DNA of 64,000 nucleotides from Actinoplanes campanulatus (lineage in GTDB: Bacteria; Actinomycetota; Actinomycetes; Mycobacteriales; Micromonosporaceae). The notes beneath the pieces are model-generated. The model did no database searches and was not told the DNA's origin. It worked only from the letters and a program-made list of their open reading frames with translations. Positions 16,472-25,573 of this stretch are shown here, one piece after another (the first letter of the stretch is position 1; each line of letters opens with the position of its first letter). Made by a program: the position numbers and the translations under genes. Location of the stretch: the NCBI RefSeq assembly GCF_014647795.1, contig NZ_BMPW01000033.1:23729-87728 (forward strand), read 5' to 3'.

Positions 16472-18562
16472 TCACTGGTTGTTCACCAGCTGGTCGGCCG
16501 GGTCGGCGGCCTCGTTCTCGCCGGTTTCGGTCTCGTCCTCCCCGGGCTCGCTGGTCTCGTCGTCGGGGGTCTGCTCCGGTGTGGACGTCTCCCCGGCCGT
16601 CGGCTCGGTGGTCGGTCCGGTGGCCGGCCCGGTCTGGCTCCCCGCGGGCCGGGTGGGCGTCCGGCTCGGTTCGGGAGTGGCTGATCTCTTAGGCTTCGGG
16701 GTCTTGTCCTGATAGTTCGTCTTGTTATCCGGTCCGCCCTCTTCGTCCTTCTGCTCCACGGTTCGGGGCGCCGAACTCGCCGGAGCCTCGGGCACGAGCC
16801 GGTCGATCCTCTCCGGGCCACCGAAGAGCCCGAAGGGATCCGCCGCGGCGACCACACCGGCCACCCCGAGGATCACGGCCGCCGCCACCGCGAGAACCCG
16901 CCGCCGGTTCCTCTCCCCGGACGCTCCGCCCCCATTTCCGGTCGCCACGCTCATGCCGGTGCCCACTGGTCCGGCGCCTGTGCCCGCTGTTCCGGCGCTC
17001 GTTCCGGCGCTCGCTGTTTCTGTGCTCATGCCGGCGCTCGCTGTTCCGGCGCTCATGCCTGCGCTCGCCGTTTCGGCGCTCATGCCGGCGACGGCAACTC
17101 CGGCGCTCATGCCGGTGCTGGCCGCGCCGGTCTCATCTGCGGAGCCCGTGCCCGCTCGAGTGGTCTCACCCGTGCCCGCTACGAAGCCGCCATCCGCCGG
17201 CTCGGCGTCGTCGGACGCAGACGCTTCACCCGCCGTCACCGTGCCGTCCGGGCCGTTCGCCGCGGTGATACTCGGCGTGGCGGCCCAGCCCTCCGTCGCG
17301 GCCGCGGTCTGACCCGCGATGTGATCCTCCGGCACGGCCGGGCTCGGCACGGCCGGCGTGCCCGCCGTCGCGGTTGAGCGTTGGGCGGGGACCGCGGGAC
17401 CTCCGCCGGTCGAGCCCGGATCGATGGTCTCGCTCTCCTCCGAGGTCGCTCCGGCGGGGACGACCCCGGCGATGCCGAACCAGGGCGCACCGGTCCTCGT
17501 CTTCGCGAGACCGTCGTCGCCGGGCTCGAATGGCGTCGCCGGGGCCGGGCCGGTCGCGATTCCACCGGCGCCAGACGCGGCGGGTTTTCCCCCAGCTCGG
17601 GCTCCGAGCCTGACGGCGGGCGTCTTCCCGGCTTGGCTCGCGAGCTCGGCGGCCGGTGTTTCGCGGGCTCGATCTCCGAGCCCGGCGGCGGGTGTCTCCC
17701 CAGCCTGGTTCGTGAGCCCGGCCGTTGATTTCCCGGCCTGGTTCGTGAGCCCGGCCGCTGCCGAGGCGGCCTCGGCCATGGCCTCGGCGGACGGGAAGCG
17801 CGCCGCCGGATCCTTCGCCAGCGCGGTACGGACGAGCGCGTTCACCTCGGGCGGCACGTCGTCCGGCAGCGGCGGCGGCTCCTGATCGAGATGCTGGAGG
17901 ACGATCGCGATCGGGTTCTTGCCGAGGAACGGCGGATGCCCGGCAAGGCAGTGGAACGCCAGAGCACCCAGCGCGTAGACATCCGAGGCGGGACCGGCCT
18001 CCTGCTTCGTCACCTGCTCCGGCGCGATGTAGAGGGCGGTCCCGATCACCTCCCGCGCTCCGGTCAGCGTGCCGGAATGGGCGGATCGTGCCACCCCGAA
18101 GTCGACCAGGACCACCGTGCCGTCCGGCTCGACCAGCAGGTTGCCGGGCTTGACGTCCCGGTGCACGATCCCGGCGGCGTGTGCGGCCGCCAGGGCCGAG
18201 GCCGCCTGCGCCACGAGCGACATGGTCTCGGCCGGGGTGAGGCGGCCGCGCTCGCCCAGAATCCGGTTCAGCGGCTGCCCGTCGACCCGGGCCATGACCA
18301 GGTAGGCGTCCTCGGTTCCGGTGCTGCCGAAGTCGTACACCGCGACGACACCGGAGTGGCGGAGGGCCGCGAGCGCCCGCGCCTCGTGCCGGAATCGTCG
18401 CTGGAAGCCGGCATCGCTGGCCCGGTCGGCGAGCAGGGTCTTGACCGCGACGGCCCGTCCCAGAACGGTGTCGGTCGCCTGCCAGACCTCGCCCATGCCG
18501 CCGGAGGCGATGAGATCGTCCAGCCGGTAACGTCCGCCGAGCAACTCTCCGGGGTGAGGCAT
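16472..18562 (-). CDS. Hanks-type Ser/Thr protein kinase with long repetitive linker (kinase 2)
   Basis: A 696-residue kinase. The kinase domain (about 1-270) is canonical: ASGGMGEVW, Lys41 in [13 protein letters not shown] with Asp136 and Lys138, DFGVAR and YIAPEQ. A cytoplasmic linker of some 290 residues follows. It has about five imperfect 12-residue repeats ([35 protein letters not shown] and two more) and a later run of AGMSA-type repeats. One membrane segment ([18 protein letters not shown], about 560-578) leads to an acidic Thr/Pro/Glu-rich extracellular tail without a recognisable sensor. The kinase domain is clearly paralogous to kinase 1. Confidence 0.92.
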   Translation of the reverse strand: MPHPGELLGGRYRLDDLIASGGMGEVWQATDTVLGRAVAVKTLLADRASDAGFQRRFRHEARALAALRHSGVVAVYDFGSTGTEDAYLVMARVDGQPLNRILGERGRLTPAETMSLVAQAASALAAAHAAGIVHRDVKPGNLLVEPDGTVVLVDFGVARSAHSGTLTGAREVIGTALYIAPEQVTKQEAGPASDVYALGALAFHCLAGHPPFLGKNPIAIVLQHLDQEPPPLPDDVPPEVNALVRTALAKDPAARFPSAEAMAEAASAAAGLTNQAGKSTAGLTNQAGETPAAGLGDRARETPAAELASQAGKTPAVRLGARAGGKPAASGAGGIATGPAPATPFEPGDDGLAKTRTGAPWFGIAGVVPAGATSEESETIDPGSTGGGPAVPAQRSTATAGTPAVPSPAVPEDHIAGQTAAATEGWAATPSITAANGPDGTVTAGEASASDDAEPADGGFVAGTGETTRAGTGSADETGAASTGMSAGVAVAGMSAETASAGMSAGTASAGMSTETASAGTSAGTAGTGAGPVGTGMSVATGNGGGASGERNRRRVLAVAAAVILGVAGVVAAADPFGLFGGPERIDRLVPEAPASSAPRTVEQKDEEGGPDNKTNYQDKTPKPKRSATPEPSRTPTRPAGSQTGPATGPTTEPTAGETSTPEQTPDDETSEPGEDETETGENEAADPADQLVNNQ

Positions 18563-18606
18563 GAATGTCCCACTACCCAGGAGAGTTCGCGGCTATCCGT
18601 CCGCGG

Positions 18607-18987
18607 TCATGGCCCGGTGTAGAGAATGGCGTCGATCTCGATGTCGAAGCCGACCAGCGGCACGGGCAGCGTCGTGCGCACGGGACGGTGCTCCCCCTTG
18701 ATGTACTCCTGGTAGATCTCGTTCATCTCCGCGAAGTCGCCGAAGTCGCGCAGGTAGACACCCACCCGCACGGCGTCGTCCAGGCTCGCGCCGGCGGCCT
18801 CGGCCACCGCCGCAAGATTGCGGAACGCCGCGTGCGCCTGCTCGGCGAAGCTGCCGGTCACCCGGGTGCCCTCCGGCAGCGCGGGGATCGCCCCGGCCAG
18901 ATAGATCGTGTCGCCGGCGACGACGGCGTGTGAGTAGGGACCTCCGGCGGGTGCCGCCTTGTCGGTCATCACAGCGCGCTTGGGCAT
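18607..18987 (-). CDS. RidA-family (YjgF/UK114) enamine/imine deaminase
   Basis: A 126-residue protein with the family core YSHAVVAGDTIYLAGAIP and the substrate-binding Arg in the segment GEHRPVRTTLPV near the C-terminus. RidA proteins hydrolyse reactive enamines such as 2-aminoacrylate, released by PLP-dependent dehydratases, to ketoacids and ammonia. The ATG at 18987 (MPKRAVMTDK) overlaps the amidohydrolase stop by one base (TGATG), so the genes are coupled. Upstream extension to 19125 is open but lies inside the neighbouring gene. Its partner enzyme may be the D-serine-deaminase-like protein at 24224-25414. Confidence 0.92.
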   Translation of the reverse strand: MPKRAVMTDKAAPAGGPYSHAVVAGDTIYLAGAIPALPEGTRVTGSFAEQAHAAFRNLAAVAEAAGASLDDAVRVGVYLRDFGDFAEMNEIYQEYIKGEHRPVRTTLPVPLVGFDIEIDAILYTGP

Positions 18988-20198
18988 CAGGAACTCCTCG
19001 GTTTCGGTCTCGGGAACTGATCGGCCAGCCCGTCCACGTCGACGAGTGGCGTGGTGAGCAGGGCACGGATGTCGTGATCGCGGCGTGCCAGGGCGGCGTG
19101 CTGCGCGTCGGTCAGTGGGATCCACGGCGCGGGCGGCGCGGAAAGTTTCGGCGGTAGTGGGCGGCCGTCCACATAGGTGGACCGGTTGATCAGGCGGAGC
19201 GGGGAGATCCGGACCTGGCGGTGCGCGTCGGAGACCGGGAACGGCTCCTCCCGGACCTCGAAGATCGCGAAGTCGGCCGGAGCGCCGACCGTGAGCGAAC
19301 CGCCGGGGAGGCCCAGCGCCCGCGCCGGGTGTGTGGTCGCCGCGGCGACCACCTCGGGCAGCGTCATCCCGGCCGCGAGCAGCTTCGCCATGGTGGTCGG
19401 CAGGTCGAAGGCCGGCCCGTGCAGGGACCGGGCGTGCAGGTCGGTGGAGACGGTGAACGGCAGCAGACCCGCCTCGAGCTGGGCCTCCAACACGTCGAAG
19501 GCGAACCCGCCGGAGCCGTGGCCGATGTCCAGCAGGACACCGCGTTCGGCGGCCGCCCGGATCGCCGGGCCCAGCGGCGTGGCGATGCCGCTCGCGCAGT
19601 GCGTCACGATGTCGCCCGGGCGCAGCAGATCGAGCACCTCAGCCAGGGCCGGCGGGGACGTGCCGATGTGGACCATGACCGGCACCCCGCAAGCGTCCGC
19701 TGCCGCGAGCCCGCGGCGCAGCGGCTCCACTCCGTTGTCGCCCACCGTGTCGGCGTCGATGCGAACTTTCACCCCGGCCAGCAGATCGCGGTTCGCCTGG
19801 ATCGTGTCGATCGCCAGAGCGGTGTCGCAGTTCGCCAGATCGCGGCACTCGCCGGTGCGCCCGGCCAGCCCCACCGCGGAGATGTTGAGCAGCGCCGGGA
19901 TCCGCACGGCGGCCGACTCGGCGGCGCGCCGCAGGCCGGCCAGCGTGAACGCCCCGGCCGAACCCGCGTCCACCCAGGTGGTGACCCCGGAACGCCAGGC
20001 GACGGCATCCGGATCGATGCCCCAGTAGCCCGGCCCGACATGCGTGTGCAGATCGATCAGGCCCGGGGTGACCAGGCAGCCGGTCACGTCGACGACCCGG
20101 CGTGCGTCGTGGGGCAGGCCGGCGCCGACCGCCGCGATCCGCCCGTCGCGGATCCCGAGCTCCTGATCGCCGCCGGTCAGCAGCAGGTCGAATCTCAT
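18987..20198 (-). CDS. Amidohydrolase/deacetylase-family metallohydrolase
   Basis: A 403-residue amidohydrolase-superfamily enzyme. The metal site HxH is in PGLIDLHTHVGPG, further ligands are probably the His in VMVHIGTSPP and in DIVTHCASG, and the late Asp is in STDLHARS. The sequence fits the deacetylase family related to EF_0837/AHA_3915 better than true dihydroorotase. Members are thought to act on N-acyl amino acids or related amides; the exact substrate is unknown. It starts at an ATG overlapping the regulator stop by 4 bases and ends overlapping the RidA start, forming a three-gene operon. Confidence 0.85.
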   Translation of the reverse strand: MRFDLLLTGGDQELGIRDGRIAAVGAGLPHDARRVVDVTGCLVTPGLIDLHTHVGPGYWGIDPDAVAWRSGVTTWVDAGSAGAFTLAGLRRAAESAAVRIPALLNISAVGLAGRTGECRDLANCDTALAIDTIQANRDLLAGVKVRIDADTVGDNGVEPLRRGLAAADACGVPVMVHIGTSPPALAEVLDLLRPGDIVTHCASGIATPLGPAIRAAAERGVLLDIGHGSGGFAFDVLEAQLEAGLLPFTVSTDLHARSLHGPAFDLPTTMAKLLAAGMTLPEVVAAATTHPARALGLPGGSLTVGAPADFAIFEVREEPFPVSDAHRQVRISPLRLINRSTYVDGRPLPPKLSAPPAPWIPLTDAQHAALARRDHDIRALLTTPLVDVDGLADQFPRPKPRSS

Positions 20199-21550
20199 CC
20201 TCGAGCACCGCCCGCCACGCGGCCGGTCCCGTCCGGGCCGTCGGGCGACGACACCGCGGGGGCGCGGCTCGCGGCGAGCGCGGCGGTGATCGCCAGGCGG
20301 TAGAGGCGGGCGGGGCGACCCTTGTGATGCGGCTGGGTGCTGCCCTCCGCGACGACCAGACCCGCCTCGGTGAGCTTGCGGATGAGCCGCCGGCCGCTCG
20401 GGTCGGTGATGCCGAGCGCCTCCGCCACCTCGCCGGGTGAGACCGGCCGGCCCGCGAGGGAACGCTCCAGCGCGGTGAGACGGGACAGGGTGGCCGGGCT
20501 CAGGCCGGCCCGGCCGGCCAGCTCCTCCAGGCCGCCGTGCTGACGGTAGGTGTAGGTGAGCGGCGATCCGCCCGCACCGCCCATCGGGCCGATCATCACG
20601 CCGTCGTCGGTGATCAGGTAGGCGGTGGGGGCGCCGTCGCGCTCGGCCCGGTCGGCCGCCTGCTCGGCGAGGGACACGCTGTGCCGGGCCGAGGGGCCGA
20701 TGCCGAACCCGGCGAACGCGCCCACCGGCCCGCTCTCCCGCTCGGTGGCGTCGTGCCAGGAGACCGGGGCCGTCACCCAGTGCCGGGTGAACCTCTCGAA
20801 GACGGCGGCCGGTGCGAACGCCACCACGTCACGTGTGCCGTGCTCCTGCATCCAGGCGTCGCCCAGCTCCGGGACCTCCGCCAGAGCCCGGCGCAGGGCG
20901 GCCCGCGCGCCCGTCTCCGGGGAGCGGAAGACGGCGGCCGCGAACCGCTGCTCGTCGGCCCGCCGCCGACGGATCCGTAGTGCCAGCTCGTGCAGGTCGG
21001 CGCGGATCGTGCCGGGGGTGGCCAGCGCGTGCAGGACGGCGGCGCGGCCGTCGAGGGCGGCGGCGACACCGGTCCGCACGGTGATCACATAGCTCGCGCC
21101 GGTGCTGTCCAGACGGGCGCGGTGGAACCGCACCACCTCGGCGAGCGACTGCTCCGGGTCGAACGGCAGCGTGGCGACGGCGGACCGGTCGAGATCGAGC
21201 GCCGCGGCGACCTCGTCGACCGTCTCGGTGGCGAAGGTGTCGATGCTGACCGGGGTGGCCGGCCAGCCGTTGCCGCGAGCCCGGGCCCAGGCCAGGGCCA
21301 GGTCGAGGGCGGCCGACCGGGTGACCGCGACGGGCAGGCCGGCGGGGATCAGGTCACGGGCCCGCGACCAGGGGACCAGGCCGAGCAGCAGGCCGTCGAG
21401 CCCGCCGGTGGCCAGCAGCTCGCCGACCCGGTCGCGGATCTGCTCCTCGCTCTCGTAGACGGCCCAGGAGAAGGAGACGCCGGTGAGCGTGCGCGCGGCC
21501 TCGGCGAAACGCTCCCGGTGGCCGGCGTGCACCACCAAACCGATGATCAT
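20195..21550 (-). CDS. Predicted transcriptional regulator: PrpR_N-like sensor plus winged helix
   Basis: A 451-residue protein. The N-terminal ~190 residues (MIIGLVVHAGHRERFAEAAR...) resemble the periplasmic-binding-like PrpR_N sensor fold of regulators that read small metabolites; this is a fold-level impression. The C-terminal ~90 residues look like a winged helix (LTALERSLAGRPVSPGEVAE, ALGITDPSGRRLIRKL, TEAGLVV). ATG 21550 has AGGAG upstream; the frame open to 21598 lacks a binding site. It heads the operon with the amidohydrolase and RidA and is divergent from the GH20 gene, so it probably controls both. No catalytic motif is seen. Confidence 0.7.
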   Translation of the reverse strand: MIIGLVVHAGHRERFAEAARTLTGVSFSWAVYESEEQIRDRVGELLATGGLDGLLLGLVPWSRARDLIPAGLPVAVTRSAALDLALAWARARGNGWPATPVSIDTFATETVDEVAAALDLDRSAVATLPFDPEQSLAEVVRFHRARLDSTGASYVITVRTGVAAALDGRAAVLHALATPGTIRADLHELALRIRRRRADEQRFAAAVFRSPETGARAALRRALAEVPELGDAWMQEHGTRDVVAFAPAAVFERFTRHWVTAPVSWHDATERESGPVGAFAGFGIGPSARHSVSLAEQAADRAERDGAPTAYLITDDGVMIGPMGGAGGSPLTYTYRQHGGLEELAGRAGLSPATLSRLTALERSLAGRPVSPGEVAEALGITDPSGRRLIRKLTEAGLVVAEGSTQPHHKGRPARLYRLAITAALAASRAPAVSSPDGPDGTGRVAGGARG

Positions 21551-21563
21551 CACCGCTCCTCTT

Positions 21564-21585
21564 GTGGTTCGTATGTGGTGCGTAT
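21564..21585. promoter_or_regulatory. Tandem 11-bp direct repeat in the regulator/GH20 divergent promoter
   Basis: GTGGTTCGTAT (21564-21574) is followed at once by GTGGTGCGTAT (21575-21585), one mismatch. The repeat lies in the 74-base gap between the divergent starts and has a one-helical-turn period, suited to a regulator binding head-to-tail. A role as operator for the adjacent regulator is inference. Confidence 0.5.
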
Positions 21586-21624
21586 TAGCGTCCTCCATGA
21601 CGAAGGCGTGGTCAAGGAGGTTCC

Positions 21625-23253
21625 GTGAACGAACCAGTTACGAGCCTGATTCCGCTCCCGCGAGCGGTCAACGGTTCGGCCGGGTCCTTCCGGTTGGAGA
21701 CCACCACCAGCCTGTCAGCCGATCCGGGGGCGGAGGCGGTCTCCGGATGGTTGCGGGCGGCGCTCGGCCCCGCGACCGGTTGCCCGCTGCCACCTGGCGA
21801 GGGAGGCATCCGGATGCGTCTCGATCCGGGCCTCCCGCCCGAGGGCTACCTGCTCGACGTGACCCCGGCGGGCGTGCACATCGGGGGCGGTTCGGCGGCG
21901 GGCGTCTTCTACGGAGCGCAGACGTTGCGCCAGCTCCTGCCCCCGGCGGCGCTGCGCAGGGCGGCGATCTCGGCCGGCCCGTGGGAGATCCCCGCTCAGC
22001 GGATCACGGACGAGCCCAGGTTCGCCTGGCGTGGCGTGCTGCTCGACGTGGCCCGCCACTTCATGCCCGTCTCCGACGTGCTCCGCTTCATCGACCTGGC
22101 TGTCTTCCACAAGCTCAACGTGCTGCACCTGCACCTCACCGACGACCAGGGCTGGCGGATCGAGGTTCCCGGCCTGCCCCGGCTCACCGAGGTCGGCTCG
22201 TGGCGGTCCGCCAGCATGCTCGGCTCGCGTGGCCACGAGCGCTATGACGGGCGGCCGCACGGGGGCTACTACACCACCGCCGACCTGCGCGAGATCGTGG
22301 CGTTCGCGGCCGCCCGCCACATCACCGTCGTCCCCGAGGTCGACATGCCGGGCCACATGCAGGCGGCCATCGCGGCCTATCCCGAGCTGGGCAACGGGTT
22401 CGCCGGCCCGGTGCGCAGCGCCTGGGGGATATCCGAGCACGTCCTGAATGTCGGCCCGGAGGCGCTCGACTTCTGCCGGGCCGTGCTCGATCACGTCTGC
22501 GACGTCTTCCCCGGTGAGCTGATCGGCATCGGCGGCGACGAGTGCCCGACCACGGAGTGGCGGGACAGCCCGTCCGCCCGGCAGCGGATCCGCGCCGAGG
22601 GCCTGGCCGGCCCGCACGAGTTGCAGCCCTGGTTCACCGCCCGGCTGGCCGAGCATCTCGCCACCCGGGGCCGCCGGCTGTTCGGGTGGGACGAGATCCT
22701 GGCCGGTGGGGCGCCACCCGGCGCGGTCGTCGCCGCCTGGCGGGGGCGTGCGCCCACCACCCACGCGGTTCGCGCCGGGCATCAGGTGGTGGCGTGTCCC
22801 GACATCGCGGTCTACCTCGACTACCGGCAGTCCGACGATCCCGGCGAGCCGACACCGGTCGGCACCCGGCTGACCCTCGCCGACGTGTTCGCGTTCGATC
22901 CCGTCCCGGACGGGCTCAGCGAGTCCGAGGCGGCCCTGGTGCTCGGCGGGCAGGCCAATGTCTGGACCGAGCATCTGGAGTCCGCCCGCCGGGTCGACTA
23001 CCAGGCCTTCCCCCGGCTCTGCGCGTTCGCCGAGACGGTCTGGGGGCCGCCCGGGCGCGACTTCGCCGGCTTCTCCGCGCGGCTGCCCGCCCATCTGGCC
23101 CGCCTCGACGCGCTCGGCGTCGGTTACCGGCCGCTCACCGGTCCCCGGCCGTGGGATGCCCGGCCCGACGCACCGGGCCATCCCCGGGACCTGGCCGGCC
23201 GCCTGGCCGAGCTGCACGAGATGACCGCCGGCCTGCGGCGGGTGGCGACATGA
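21625..23253 (+). CDS. Beta-N-acetylhexosaminidase, glycoside hydrolase family 20
   Basis: A 542-residue enzyme that removes terminal GlcNAc or GalNAc from oligosaccharides by substrate-assisted catalysis. The GH20b N-terminal domain (about 1-130) precedes the barrel, which opens with RFAWRGVLLDVARHFMPV and contains HLHLTDDQGWRIEVPG. The catalytic pair Asp-Glu is in IGIGGDECPT. No signal peptide or Tat motif is visible, so it should act in the cytoplasm on imported chitooligosaccharides or muropeptide fragments. GTG 21625 has AAGGAGG upstream. It is divergent from the regulator and ends 11 bases from the convergent kinase-like gene. Confidence 0.95.
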   Translation: MNEPVTSLIPLPRAVNGSAGSFRLETTTSLSADPGAEAVSGWLRAALGPATGCPLPPGEGGIRMRLDPGLPPEGYLLDVTPAGVHIGGGSAAGVFYGAQTLRQLLPPAALRRAAISAGPWEIPAQRITDEPRFAWRGVLLDVARHFMPVSDVLRFIDLAVFHKLNVLHLHLTDDQGWRIEVPGLPRLTEVGSWRSASMLGSRGHERYDGRPHGGYYTTADLREIVAFAAARHITVVPEVDMPGHMQAAIAAYPELGNGFAGPVRSAWGISEHVLNVGPEALDFCRAVLDHVCDVFPGELIGIGGDECPTTEWRDSPSARQRIRAEGLAGPHELQPWFTARLAEHLATRGRRLFGWDEILAGGAPPGAVVAAWRGRAPTTHAVRAGHQVVACPDIAVYLDYRQSDDPGEPTPVGTRLTLADVFAFDPVPDGLSESEAALVLGGQANVWTEHLESARRVDYQAFPRLCAFAETVWGPPGRDFAGFSARLPAHLARLDALGVGYRPLTGPRPWDARPDAPGHPRDLAGRLAELHEMTAGLRRVAT

Positions 23254-23264
23254 CGGCCCCCGCC

Positions 23265-24185
23265 TCAGGACAGCATCGGCAACAGCCGCCGGGCCAGCCG
23301 CAGCGGGCGGCCGGTCACCACCCCGTCTCCTTCGAAGGTCCACACCTCGGAGAGCACCGCCTGCACGAAGCCCCAGGCCACGACCCGGCCCAGCGGGATG
23401 CCGAGGCCGTCGGCGAGCTGTTCCATCCGGGCCGGCGCCAGGTCGAGGACGGTGTCGTCCGGGTCGAGCGGATCGGGGTTGTAGAGCATGGCGCCGATCT
23501 CGTAACCGGGATCGCCGACCACCCCGTGCGGGTCGATGGCCAGCCACGGTTCCCGTTCCGCGGCCAGCACGTTGTCGTGGTGCAGGTCGCCGTGCAGCAC
23601 CACCCGCTCGGTGGCGCTCGAGCAGAGTTCGGTGAGGAGACCTCCGGCCCGCTCCACGAGATGCCGGGGGAGGGGGTCGTCACCGGGGAAGCGGCGCAGG
23701 TGCCCGGCGAAGGAGGCGCTGCGATCGGCGAGCTCGGGCAGCGGCACGTCCGGCGGCGCCGGGCGGTGCAGCCGTTTGACGACCTCGATCAGGGCGGCCG
23801 TCGCCGCTTCGTCCCGTGCCGGCGAGAGGGCGCTCACCGGAGTGCCGGGCCGGGCCTCCTCCAACAGCAGAGCGCCCCGGGCCTCGTCGCGGGCCAGCAC
23901 GGTGATCGCCCCGCGACCGGCGAAACACGCCAGCGCCGCCGCCTCGTCCCGGAGGTGGTCACTGTCCGGGACACCCAGTTTGAGGACCGCGGTCGTTCCG
24001 TCCGCGCGGCGGACGCGGGTCACCCAGTTCATGCTCAGCGGGAGACGGCCGGCCGGCCGCAGCTCCCAGTCGCGCATCGTCCGGTCGACGATGCCGGGCA
24101 GGTCAGCCAGCCACTGGCTGCCGAAGTCACCCCAGCACTCCTCGACATTGCGGACAAACGAATCGGGGAGCGCGATATCGACCAT
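23265..24185 (-). CDS. Aminoglycoside 6-phosphotransferase-like (APH) kinase
   Basis: A 306-residue small-molecule kinase of the APH fold, closest in feel to the streptomycin/hydroxyurea kinase family (PF04655). Visible motifs are the catalytic loop VVLHGDLHHDNVL and the metal-binding AIDPHGVVGDPGYEIGAML; the ATP-binding Lys is probably in AVLKLG. True resistance, self-protection or a metabolic sugar/amino-sugar kinase role are all possible. Its position between a hexosaminidase and an amino-acid deaminase gene makes a metabolic role plausible. It is divergent from the deaminase gene (38 bases) and convergent with GH20. Confidence 0.85.
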   Translation of the reverse strand: MVDIALPDSFVRNVEECWGDFGSQWLADLPGIVDRTMRDWELRPAGRLPLSMNWVTRVRRADGTTAVLKLGVPDSDHLRDEAAALACFAGRGAITVLARDEARGALLLEEARPGTPVSALSPARDEAATAALIEVVKRLHRPAPPDVPLPELADRSASFAGHLRRFPGDDPLPRHLVERAGGLLTELCSSATERVVLHGDLHHDNVLAAEREPWLAIDPHGVVGDPGYEIGAMLYNPDPLDPDDTVLDLAPARMEQLADGLGIPLGRVVAWGFVQAVLSEVWTFEGDGVVTGRPLRLARRLLPMLS

Positions 24186-24223
24186 GAGGTGCAGTCTGAC
24201 AGCCGGCGGAGAAGGAGAGCGAA

Positions 24224-25414
24224 GTGACGATCGACTGGCGTAGCAAGGGCTTCTGGGCTCCGGACGAGGCGAGGGATCCCGCCCGCCTCGCGGCCGAACG
24301 GCCGGGCATCTTCGACGGTGGCTTCACCTGGCCGTTGCTGGTGGTGCGGCGGGACGCGGTGGAGGCGAACATCGCCACGATGGCGGCCTACTGCCGGCGG
24401 CACGGGCTGGATTTCGCCCCGCACGCCAAGACCACGATGGCCCCGCGCCTGCTCGACGCTCAACTACGGGCCGGGGCGTGGGGGATGACGGTGGCCACGC
24501 CCCATCAAGCGCTGGTGATGCGGCGGCTCGGGGTGGAGCGGGTGCTGATCGCCAACGAGATCCTCGACCCGACGGCGCTGCGCTGGCTGGCCGCCGAGAG
24601 CGCCGCCGGATGGGAGGTCTACTTCCAGGTCGACTCCCTCGCCGGCGTGGCGGCGGCGGCCGCGACGGGTGGACCGTTGCGGGTCCTCGTCGAGCTGGGG
24701 CACGCCGGCGGGCGGACCGGGGTGCGGACCCTCGACGAGATGGAGACGGTGGCCCGGGCCGTCGCCGCCGCTCCCGGGCTGGAGCTCGCCGGAGTCACCG
24801 GGTATGAGGGCCAGCTGCCCGATCAGGACGGTGTCGACGCCTTCCTGGACCACCTCGTCGCAGGTGTGGCCCGCCTGAGCGGAGCCGGGCTACTGCCGGA
24901 GCGCGGAATCGTCTCGGCCGGGGGCAGCGCCTGGTTCGACCGGGTCGCCGACAAACTCGCCGGCCTCGACGTGGCGGCCCGGCTCGTTCTGCGCAGTGGC
25001 GCCTCGGTCACCCACGACGACGGCTTCTACCGGGAGCGGACCCCGTTCGTCCGGGTGCCCGACGAGGGCCCGCTCGCCGCGGCCCTGGAGATCTGGGCAC
25101 AGGTGCTCTCGGCGCCCGAGCCGGGGCTGGCGCTCGCCGGCATGGGCAAGCGGGACGCCCCGTTCGACGAAGGATTGCCGGTGCCCCTGGAGATCCGGCG
25201 ACCAGACGGGGTGGTCGAGTCAGCGGAGGGCCTGCGGGTCACGAAACTGAACGATCACCACACCTATCTCCAGGTCGAGGGTGCCGTCCTCGAGCCGGGT
25301 GATCTGATTCGGTTCGGGATCTCGCATCCCTGCACCGCCTTCGACAAGTGGCGCGACATCCCGGTCGTCGACGAGCAGCGGCGGGTGGTCGACGTGCTGC
25401 ACACCTACTTCTGA
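24224..25414 (+). CDS. D-serine-deaminase-like PLP enzyme (D-threonine aldolase / alanine-racemase fold)
   Basis: A 396-residue fold-type III PLP enzyme. The PLP lysine is in FAPHAKTTMAPRL near residue 70. The metal site typical of D-serine dehydratase and D-threonine aldolase is the C-terminal HPCTAFDKW, with His and Cys ligands. Predicted action is cofactor-dependent deamination of a D-hydroxyamino acid to a ketoacid, or a retro-aldol split; the two cannot be told apart by eye. Deamination passes through 2-aminoacrylate, the toxic intermediate removed by RidA, encoded 5 kb away with an amidohydrolase. GTG 24224 follows GGAG at a suitable distance. Confidence 0.88.
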   Translation: MTIDWRSKGFWAPDEARDPARLAAERPGIFDGGFTWPLLVVRRDAVEANIATMAAYCRRHGLDFAPHAKTTMAPRLLDAQLRAGAWGMTVATPHQALVMRRLGVERVLIANEILDPTALRWLAAESAAGWEVYFQVDSLAGVAAAAATGGPLRVLVELGHAGGRTGVRTLDEMETVARAVAAAPGLELAGVTGYEGQLPDQDGVDAFLDHLVAGVARLSGAGLLPERGIVSAGGSAWFDRVADKLAGLDVAARLVLRSGASVTHDDGFYRERTPFVRVPDEGPLAAALEIWAQVLSAPEPGLALAGMGKRDAPFDEGLPVPLEIRRPDGVVESAEGLRVTKLNDHHTYLQVEGAVLEPGDLIRFGISHPCTAFDKWRDIPVVDEQRRVVDVLHTYF

Positions 25415-25573
25415 GGGGGCTCGACCAGCAGGCGGGCTTCCCGATGGAGCGGAATCGCCCGATCAGGGAGGCCGGTGGCGTCGAAGGCGGAGACGCGTTC
25501 GAAGAGGCCGGCGGCTGCCCGGCAGGAGGTAATCGAGAAGCGTGCGGGAGATCGTCGTGCCAGACTGCCGCCC

